5,080 nt of DNA from Nitrospirota bacterium. Lineage in GTDB: Bacteria > Nitrospirota > CAKKRA01 > 9FT-COMBO-42-15. The notes under the pieces are model-generated. The model saw only the letters and a program-made list of their open reading frames with translations. It ran no database searches and was not told where the DNA came from. Location: the NCBI GenBank assembly GCA_016214425.1, contig JACRON010000110.1, positions 1 to 5,080 on the forward strand, given 5' to 3'. Positions within the stretch are counted from its first letter, which is position 1. Every line of letters starts with the position of its first letter. This document shows, in pieces, positions 1 to 4,344 of this stretch. The position numbers and the translations under genes were made by a program.

Positions 1-420
1 CTCAGTAATGTTCGGATACTTTGTTGCAATTCGTAATTTTGACAAGCCCTCTCTGCCTTTAAACAGTTTCTCTTTCTCTGGCTTAGCAATTATAATCTGG
101 CAGTAGCCATATTTCAAATCAACAGGCTCATAAACATCCTTGCCCTGTTCCATCAGGACATCCTTGCCAACAATCCCAACATCAGCAGCGCCATACTCCA
201 CATAGGTCGGCACATCAATCGCCCTGATAATCAGAAACTTAACATTTGATTTTGGCGCATCAAAGATAAGCCTTCTTGTCTTTTTCAGATTACCATTCGC
301 CTTAATGCCAATCTTTGAAAAAAGCTTGATTGAAGGCTCAAGCAGCTTGCCCTTTGGAAGGGCTATTGTTAATGATTCAAGCCTGTCTCTTTCTGATTCT
401 TTATTTTTAATCTTCTTCAT
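1..420 (-). CDS. hisG: ATP phosphoribosyltransferase, catalytic subunit (HisG), 3' end outside the window
   Basis: First enzyme of histidine synthesis: it joins ATP and PRPP to give phosphoribosyl-ATP in the cytoplasm. The visible 140 residues run from ATG at 420 and stay open to the window edge. Family signatures seen are LTIALPKGKLLEPS (residues 17-30), RRLIFDAP (49-56), DVPTYVEYGAADVGIVGKD (69-87) and RIATKYPN (130-137). The short spacing between the VYEPVDL and RIATKYPN segments resembles the short HisG form (about 200-215 residues), which in known species needs the regulatory partner HisZ; this is inferred because the C-terminus is not visible. A TAA stop lies immediately upstream in frame, so ATG 420 is the first possible start; it gives a charged N-terminal tail of about 15 residues before the conserved core. 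The gene lies 70 bp downstream of murA on the same strand, probably in the same transcript. Confidence 0.95.
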   Translation of the reverse strand, partial: MKKIKNKESERDRLESLTIALPKGKLLEPSIKLFSKIGIKANGNLKKTRRLIFDAPKSNVKFLIIRAIDVPTYVEYGAADVGIVGKDVLMEQGKDVYEPVDLKYGYCQIIIAKPEKEKLFKGREGLSKLRIATKYPNITE

Positions 421-430
421 TTATATCCAC

Positions 431-462
431 TTCCCCGATTCTCCGTTTCTCCGCTTCTCCGT
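431..462. repeat. 8-bp tandem repeat (TTCTCCGN, 4 units) between murA and hisG
   Basis: On the plus strand four head-to-tail octamers are seen: TTCCCCGA, TTCTCCGT, TTCTCCGC and TTCTCCGT, followed by a decayed TTCAATCA. On the transcribed strand each unit reads as a CGGAGAA-type sequence, so the leader of hisG carries several GGAG Shine-Dalgarno-like words, the nearest (GGGG, 433-436) about 12 nt before the ATG. The repeat lies wholly in the intercistronic gap. It may be a simple-sequence repeat that varies in copy number; any role in hisG translation is inference. Confidence 0.8.
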
Positions 463-490
463 TTCAATCAAATACAGCACGTGGACTTTT

Positions 491-1753
491 TTACGAAGCC
501 ACCACCCTTTTTATCTTTGCGCCTAAAGCCGACATCTTCTCCTCAATCATCTCATATCCCCTGTCAAGGTGATATATGCGGGAAACCTCTGTCTCGCCTT
601 CTGCAGCAAGCCCTGCAATAATTAATGAGGCGCTTGCCCGCAAATCAGTTGCCATCACAGGCGCGCCGCTCAGCCTTGCCGAACCCTTTACAACAGCAGT
701 ATTTCCCTGAATCTTTATATCTGCGCCCATCCTCTTTAGCTCTGAGACATGGGTAAACCTGTTTTCAAATATAGTCTCTGTTATTATGCTTGTCCCTTCT
801 GCTATGCTCATTAAGGCCATAAACTGCGCCTGCATATCTGTTGGGAATCCGGGGTAGGGAAGGGTCTTTACATCTGATGCTTTCAGCCTTCCCTTTCTCT
901 TCACCCTCATAGAATCAGCTTCTTCTGTAACCTCTGCGCCTGTTTCTCTAAGTTTTGATATCACTGCATCAAGATGTATAGGCGCACAGCCCTTTAGCAA
1001 AACATCGCCTTCTGTAATAGCAGAGGCAGCAGCGTATGTCCCTGTTTCTATGCGGTCAGGCATGACCCTGTATTCTGTCCCTTTTAATGAATCAACACCC
1101 TCTATTGTAATTACATCTGTCCCTGCGCCAGAGACCTTTGCGCCCATCTTATTTAAGAAATTTGACAGGTCAACTACCTCTGGCTCGCATGCTGCATTTT
1201 CAATCACTGTAGCGCCTTTTGCCAGAGCCGCTGCCATCATCAGATTCTCTGTGCCTGTTACTGTGGAGATATCAAGATATATCTTTGCGCCTTTCAGCCT
1301 CTTTGCCTTTACCCATACATAACCGTGCTCAAGCTTTATCTCTGCGCCCATCTTCTCAAGGCCCATAAGATGAAGATTAATAGGCCTTGCGCCAATGGCG
1401 CAGCCGCCGGGAAGGGATATCTTTGCCTCCCCACATCTGACAATCAGTGGGCCGAGGACAAGGACAGACGCCCTCATTGTCTTAACAAGGTCATAAGGTG
1501 CATCGCATTTAGTTAGCGCCTTTGTATTTATACTGATGGTATTATTATCCTCAATGCCCTTAACCTCTGCGCCAATATAGCTGATGAGCTTCCCCATTGT
1601 AGCAACATCCATAAGCCTCGGGACATTGTGAATAATACACTCAGACTCCGTAAGAAGGGAAGCAGCCATTATCGGAAGGGCTGCATTCTTTGCCCCGCTG
1701 ATTTTCACCTCACCCTTAAGCTTGACACCGCCGTTGATTATAATCTTTTGCAA
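491..1753 (-). CDS. murA: UDP-N-acetylglucosamine 1-carboxyvinyltransferase (MurA)
   Basis: Catalyses the first committed step of peptidoglycan synthesis, transferring enolpyruvate from PEP to UDP-GlcNAc in the cytoplasm. The 420-residue length is typical. Key residues seen: KISGAKNAALP with Lys18 and the PEP/UDP-GlcNAc-binding Lys22-Asn23; the catalytic loop LPGGCAIGARP with Cys118 (E. coli Cys115); FPTDMQAQ with Asp306 (E. coli Asp305); ATDLRASA with Asp370; and HLDRGYE with Arg398 (E. coli Arg397). Having Cys rather than Asp in the loop predicts a fosfomycin-sensitive enzyme type. The start is a TTG codon: a TGA lies six codons upstream in frame and no ATG or GTG lies between, while the encoded N-terminus matches the family start. 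The stop is TAA. It lies 197 bp after prfA; prmC, commonly found between them, is not there. Confidence 0.98.
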   Translation of the reverse strand: MQKIIINGGVKLKGEVKISGAKNAALPIMAASLLTESECIIHNVPRLMDVATMGKLISYIGAEVKGIEDNNTISINTKALTKCDAPYDLVKTMRASVLVLGPLIVRCGEAKISLPGGCAIGARPINLHLMGLEKMGAEIKLEHGYVWVKAKRLKGAKIYLDISTVTGTENLMMAAALAKGATVIENAACEPEVVDLSNFLNKMGAKVSGAGTDVITIEGVDSLKGTEYRVMPDRIETGTYAAASAITEGDVLLKGCAPIHLDAVISKLRETGAEVTEEADSMRVKRKGRLKASDVKTLPYPGFPTDMQAQFMALMSIAEGTSIITETIFENRFTHVSELKRMGADIKIQGNTAVVKGSARLSGAPVMATDLRASASLIIAGLAAEGETEVSRIYHLDRGYEMIEEKMSALGAKIKRVVAS

Positions 1754-1766
1754 TTCTTGTTTATAA

Positions 1767-1770
1767 CCTC
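1767..1770 (-). promoter_or_regulatory. Candidate ribosome binding site of murA (GAGG), supporting the TTG start
   Basis: GTGAGG on the minus strand lies 13 nt before the TTG at 1753, a rather long spacing. The TGA that closes the frame upstream overlaps it. With the weak start codon this suggests modest initiation of murA. No convincing -10/-35 pair was found in the gap before it. Confidence 0.45.
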
Positions 1771-1801
1771 ACTGATACAAACGCATCTATTTATGTTAAA
1801 T

Positions 1802-1899
1802 AAATCTCCCCTAACCCCTCTTTTCCAAAGAGGGGGAACACACCCCTTTATCCCCTCTTAATAGAGGGGAAAGTTTCCCCCTTTGAAAAAGGGGGATTT
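1802..1899. repeat. Cluster of three GC-clamped hairpins, MITE/REP-like intergenic palindromic repeat
   Basis: Three consecutive perfect stem-loops are seen on the plus strand: CCCCTCTTT/AAAGAGGGG with loop TCC (1815-1835); TCCCCTCT/AGAGGGGA with loop TAAT (1851-1870); and TCCCCCTTT/AAAGGGGGA with loop GAA (1876-1896). The outer ends, AAATCTCCCC at the left and GGGGGATTT at the right, are also roughly complementary, and hairpins 1 and 3 look like inverted copies of each other, so the ~98-bp unit can also fold as one long arm. TTAAA flanks both sides (1796-1800 and 1899-1903), a possible but weak target duplication. From general experience, purine/pyrimidine-block palindromes of this style are dispersed in intergenic regions of many bacteria. 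None of the hairpins has a good U-tract on the minus strand, so a terminator role is not clear. Confidence 0.75.
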
Positions 1900-1924
1900 T
1901 AAAATTAGCATTACTTTATCATAA

Positions 1925-1945
1925 CCCTTTGCCCTTTGCCTTTAG
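1925..1945. repeat. 7-bp tandem repeat (CCCTTTG, about 3 units) downstream of prfA
   Basis: CCCTTTG occurs twice head to tail (1925-1931, 1932-1938), followed by an imperfect third unit CCTTTAG, starting five bases past the prfA stop codon. It is a short simple-sequence repeat in non-coding DNA with no evident signal function. Confidence 0.6.
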
Positions 1946-1950
1946 CCTCT

Positions 1951-2922
1951 TTACAGGCTCTTCAGCCTCTCTGCATTATCCGAAGTGGTCAGGGCATCTA
2001 TAAATTCATCTATGCTGCCGTCCAGCACAGTCTCAAGCTTGTACCTTGACTGGGCAATCTCTGCCTCCTGCTTTTCCCTTTCTATCTCCATCAGCCTTGA
2101 ACGCAGTATTCGCATTGCCTTATTTTTGTTCTTTAACTGCGATCGCTCATCCTGGCAGTTTACAGCAATGCCCGAAGGAATATGGGTAATCCTTATTGCT
2201 GAATATGTTGTATTGACACTCTGCCCGCCGGGGCCTGATGAGCAGGAGGTATCTATTCGCAGGTCCTTCTGATCTATATGGACTTCCACATCCTCTGCCT
2301 CAGGCATAACTGCAACAGTAACCGTTGATGTGTGTATCCTGCCGCCTGTCTCTGTAACCGGAATCCTCTGAACACGGTGCACCCCGCTTTCATATTTAAG
2401 CCTGCTGTATGCGCCCTTTCCCTCTATAAGCGCTATTATCTCCTTAAAACCGCCGACGCCTGTTGCATTAGAATCAAGTATCTCAACCTTCCATCTCTTT
2501 TTCTCTGCATACCTTGAATACATCCTAAAGAGCTCTGCAGCAAACAGACCAGCCTCATCGCCGCCTGCGCCTGCCCTTATCTCAAGGAAGATATTCTTTG
2601 CGTCATTTGGGTCTTTTGGAACAAGAAGCAGCTTTATTTCATCCTCTAATTTGGTTTTTTTCTTCTCAAGCTCTTCAAGTTCAACCCTTGCAAGCTCCTG
2701 AAACTCTGACTCTCCCTTAGAGTCTCTCAAGAGGGCTGTTGTATCCTCTATCTGCTTCAGTACATCTTTATGCTCTTTATACTTCTCCACAATCCCGGAA
2801 ATCTCTGCCTGCTCCTTGGCGTATTTCTGAAACTCTGATGGATTTGAAATGACCTTAGGGTCGCTCATCAGCTTCGTAAGCTCCTCGTATTTTTCTTTTA
2901 CTGCCTCTAACTTTTGAAACAT
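1951..2922 (-). CDS. prfA: Peptide chain release factor 1, atypical: internal deletion of about 36 residues
   Basis: RF1 reads UAA and UAG in the ribosomal A site and triggers peptide release. Seen: helical N-terminal domain (1-100), core beginning LVPKDPNDAKNIFLEIRAGAGGDEA (100-124), the PVT codon-recognition motif (188-190, RF1 type) and the catalytic GGQ (232-234). The protein has 323 residues; RF1 is usually about 355-360. After AEIAQSR (287-293) the sequence jumps directly to YKLETVLDG (294-302), omitting about 36 residues that normally hold the near-invariant [16 protein letters not shown]-type segment of the domain next to the codon-reading domain. Residues near GGQ are also unusual: Ser226-Cys227 where Tyr/Phe-Arg is expected, and Tyr240 where Asp is expected in NTTDSA. 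The frame is otherwise intact, with an ATG start, SD GAGGG and TAA stop. It may be a diverged RF1, a recently damaged gene or an assembly error. Confidence 0.9.
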   Translation of the reverse strand: MFQKLEAVKEKYEELTKLMSDPKVISNPSEFQKYAKEQAEISGIVEKYKEHKDVLKQIEDTTALLRDSKGESEFQELARVELEELEKKKTKLEDEIKLLLVPKDPNDAKNIFLEIRAGAGGDEAGLFAAELFRMYSRYAEKKRWKVEILDSNATGVGGFKEIIALIEGKGAYSRLKYESGVHRVQRIPVTETGGRIHTSTVTVAVMPEAEDVEVHIDQKDLRIDTSCSSGPGGQSVNTTYSAIRITHIPSGIAVNCQDERSQLKNKNKAMRILRSRLMEIEREKQEAEIAQSRYKLETVLDGSIDEFIDALTTSDNAERLKSL

Positions 2923-2929
2923 AATTATT

Positions 2930-2934
2930 CCCTC
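2930..2934 (-). promoter_or_regulatory. Ribosome binding site of prfA (GAGGG), abutting the upstream terminator
   Basis: GAGGG lies 7 nt before ATG 2922. Its 5' edge directly follows the last U of the terminator tract that closes the DUF1385 gene, so no room remains between terminator and ribosome binding site for a separate promoter. Confidence 0.7.
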
Positions 2935-2967
2935 AAATAAAAAACCCCGCTTGATTTGCGGGGTTTT
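2935..2967 (-). terminator. Strong intrinsic terminator between the DUF1385 gene and prfA
   Basis: A perfect 10-bp stem AAAACCCCGC/GCGGGGTTTT (2941-2950 with 2958-2967) has a 7-nt loop. On the minus strand it is followed by TTATTT, giving a run of six T and then three more. The DUF1385 stop codon (2966-2968) overlaps the foot of the stem. Because prfA starts only 12 nt after the T-tract, the element could act as an attenuator through which prfA is read, unless a promoter lies inside the DUF1385 gene. Confidence 0.85.
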
Positions 2968-3850
2968 AATTAATTACAGGTTCTATTGCTACAGCCTCTT
3001 TTAAGGCCATGATGGCCACCTCTATCTGCTCATCAGTAGGCTCTCTTGTAGTAAGCCTCTGGAGCCATAACCCCGGCAATATTAAATATCTTATAAATCT
3101 GTGATGCATCTTTTTACTGCTAATCTTTATAAATTCGTAGGCAATGCCAGCTATTACAGGAATCAGAATAATCCTTGCCAGTACCTTGTACAAAAGCTCC
3201 CATTCCTTTGGTATAAATGAAAATGTAATAATGCTTATCAGCATAACCATTAATAAAAAGCTTGTGCCGCATCTTGGATGAAGTATGCTGTATTTTTTTG
3301 CATTGGCAACATCCACTTCCTCTCCTGCCTCAAAGGCATATACTGCCTTATGCTCCGCCCCATGATACTGAAAAACCCTCTTTATATCCTTTAAAAAAGA
3401 GATGGCTATAACATAACCCAAAAATATAATAACCCTTAAAATACCATCAACTGCATTAAATAAAACAGAACTCCTTTCAATAACAGGAAACGGCATTTGA
3501 AGAAGCCATGTAATAAAAAGCGGGAGTATCAGGAATATAAATATGCCGATGCCAAATGCAGCAAGGATAGTAAGGCCCATTAAAAAACCGTTGTTCCCCT
3601 TGTCCTTTGCATCCTCTCCCAATGCCTCTTTTGCAGAAAAATTCAAAGCCCTTATGCCAAGCAGGAGGGCATCAATAAGAGCTGGCACGCCTCTTATAAC
3701 AGGCCATTTAACAACTGCCTTGCCTGTTAAAGATCTTATTGATTCCTTCCAGACTGCTATCTGGCCGTCAGGCCTTCTTACTGCAACTGCAAAGGCATTT
3801 GGTGACCTCATCATCACCCCTTCTATTACTGCCTGGCCGCCTATATTCAT
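2966..3850 (-). CDS. DUF1385 family membrane protein (YqhQ-like), function unknown
   Basis: Recognised as DUF1385 (B. subtilis YqhQ type), an integral membrane family without an established biochemical role. Conserved blocks seen: GGQAVIEGVMMRSP (4-17), FQYHGAEHKAVYAFE (160-174, polar His/Glu-rich), HPRCGTSFLL (191-200) and PGLWLQRLTTREP (259-271), then the C-terminal PTDEQIEVAIMALKEA. Hydrophobic spans near 89-117, 135-154, 196-213, 223-242 and possibly 252-264 predict about four or five membrane segments; there is no cleavable signal peptide. The 294-residue length fits the family. ATG 3850 lies 9 bp after the rpmE stop; no good SD is seen right before it (a GGAG lies 17 nt upstream, inside rpmE), so translation may be coupled to rpmE. 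It ends in a strong terminator. Its recurrent place beside rpmE and prfA hints at a link to translation, but this is not proof. Confidence 0.93.
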   Translation of the reverse strand: MNIGGQAVIEGVMMRSPNAFAVAVRRPDGQIAVWKESIRSLTGKAVVKWPVIRGVPALIDALLLGIRALNFSAKEALGEDAKDKGNNGFLMGLTILAAFGIGIFIFLILPLFITWLLQMPFPVIERSSVLFNAVDGILRVIIFLGYVIAISFLKDIKRVFQYHGAEHKAVYAFEAGEEVDVANAKKYSILHPRCGTSFLLMVMLISIITFSFIPKEWELLYKVLARIILIPVIAGIAYEFIKISSKKMHHRFIRYLILPGLWLQRLTTREPTDEQIEVAIMALKEAVAIEPVIN

Positions 3851-3859
3851 TGAGCGAAT

Positions 3860-4129
3860 TTATGCTGCTCCCTTTGTTTTTGCCTTGGTCTTTGCTGCTG
3901 CCTTTACTGCAGGCTTTTCCTCTTTCTTTTCTATCTTCTGATACCTTTTCTTAAACCTTTCTACGCGGCCTTCGGTATCAATGATCTTCTGCGTTCCGGT
4001 AAATAAAGGATGGCAGGCAGAGCATATCTCCACCTTCAGGTCTTTTACTGTTGACCTTGTCTTTGCAACCGAACCGCAGGCGCAGGTAATTGCGGTCTCT
4101 ACATATTTAGGATGTATATCAGGCTTCAT
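3860..4129 (-). CDS. rpmE: 50S ribosomal protein bL31, zinc-binding type, with Lys/Ala-rich tail
   Basis: bL31 bridges the large and small ribosomal subunits. The start MKPDIHPKY and four cysteines, Cys16 and Cys18 (CACG) with Cys36 and Cys39 (CSACHP), define the zinc-containing (C+) form, whose paralogue without Cys is typically used under zinc limitation. FTGTQKIIDTEGRVERFKKRYQK (43-65) is the usual end of the conserved core; residues 66-89 form an added tail rich in Lys and Ala, probably disordered and RNA-contacting. A strong SD (AGGAGG, 4134-4139) lies 4 nt before ATG 4129. A good promoter and a leader hairpin lie just upstream, so it can be transcribed apart from rho. The stop is TAA, 9 bp before the DUF1385 start. 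Confidence 0.97.
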   Translation of the reverse strand: MKPDIHPKYVETAITCACGSVAKTRSTVKDLKVEICSACHPLFTGTQKIIDTEGRVERFKKRYQKIEKKEEKPAVKAAAKTKAKTKGAA

Positions 4130-4133
4130 CTTT

Positions 4134-4139
4134 CCTCCT
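4134..4139 (-). promoter_or_regulatory. Strong ribosome binding site of rpmE (AGGAGG)
   Basis: A full AGGAGG match to the anti-SD sequence lies 4 nt before ATG 4129. It is the best ribosome binding site in the window, as expected for a ribosomal protein gene. Confidence 0.85.
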
Positions 4140-4149
4140 AAAAATTAAT

Positions 4150-4172
4150 AATGCCCTAATGAATAGGGCATT
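4150..4172 (-). terminator. Hairpin in the rpmE leader; possible terminator for rho or attenuator/5' stem of rpmE mRNA
   Basis: A perfect 9-bp stem AATGCCCTA/TAGGGCATT has a 5-nt loop. On the minus strand it is followed by ATTAATTTTT and then directly by the rpmE SD; on the plus strand it is followed by TTTATT. It could end transcripts coming from rho. It also coincides with the predicted start point of the rpmE transcript from the promoter at 4176-4203, so that transcript would begin with the stem. Which role applies cannot be decided from sequence. Confidence 0.55.
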
Positions 4173-4175
4173 TTT

Positions 4176-4203
4176 ATTATATCACAAATTCAACCTTTTA
4201 CAA
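4176..4203 (-). promoter_or_regulatory. Predicted sigma70-type promoter of rpmE (extended -10)
   Basis: On the minus strand: -35 TTGTAA (4203-4198), a 16-bp spacer, then a perfect -10 TATAAT (4181-4176) preceded by TGA, giving the extended -10 motif TGNTATAAT. Transcription would start near 4168-4171, about 40 nt before the rpmE start codon. The surrounding DNA is AT-rich. Confidence 0.65.
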
Positions 4204-4229
4204 CCTATTTTTGCATTCTTTTATAACCT
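4195..4229. repeat. Pair of 12-bp direct repeats around the rpmE -35 region
   Basis: CTTTTACAACCT (4195-4206) and CTTTTATAACCT (4218-4229) differ at one base and are spaced 23 bp start to start, about two helical turns. The inner copy covers the -35 box of the predicted rpmE promoter. This could be an operator-like site, but short repeats in AT-rich DNA also arise by chance. Confidence 0.3.
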
Positions 4230-4245
4230 GTTCTTATATTGCCTT

Positions 4246-4342
4246 CAGATTTAGCCAGAGGGGCCAGATGCAAGGCGGAGCGAGGACTCGCACCGCAGCA
4301 TACCCCCTCCACCGCAGCAGATGACCCCTATCGCTAAATCTG
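4246..4342. repeat. ~97-bp element with imperfect terminal inverted repeats, just downstream of rho
   Basis: The ends are CAGATTTAGC (4246-4255) and its exact complement GCTAAATCTG (4333-4342). With mismatches the arms extend to about 26 bp (21 of 26 matching, including GGGG/CCCC). The inside is much more GC-rich than the flanks, contains a 10-bp direct repeat CACCGCAGCA (4291-4300 and 4310-4319) and a GCGAGGACTCGC palindrome. It has no coding capacity and ends two bases short of the rho stop codon. It resembles a small non-autonomous palindromic repeat; the compositional contrast suggests insertion. Confidence 0.65.
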
Positions 4343-4344
4343 CC

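Noticed and set aside
1737..1746. Perfect 10-bp palindrome GATTATAATC
   Set aside because: It covers codons 3-6 of murA and is explained by the conserved KIII residues; no evidence of an operator.
1628..1861. Plus-strand open frame ending in a PLTPLFQRGG-type sequence
   Set aside because: It lies antisense to the murA start and its end is a translation of the palindromic repeat; there is no ribosome binding site or recognisable protein.
3005..3017. Near-perfect palindrome GGCCAT-G-ATGGCC
   Set aside because: It lies within the conserved coding end of the DUF1385 gene, is short, and is easily explained by codon use.
3050..3110. AT-rich stretch within the DUF1385 3' end as a possible prfA promoter
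   Set aside because: TTTAAT/TAATAT-like words occur, but no convincing -35 at proper spacing was found; it was left out of the features.
3543..3954. Two overlapping plus-strand open frames opposite the DUF1385 and rpmE genes
   Set aside because: Both are shadows of well-supported minus-strand genes; their hydrophobic composition is explained by the complement of the membrane and Lys/Ala-rich coding.
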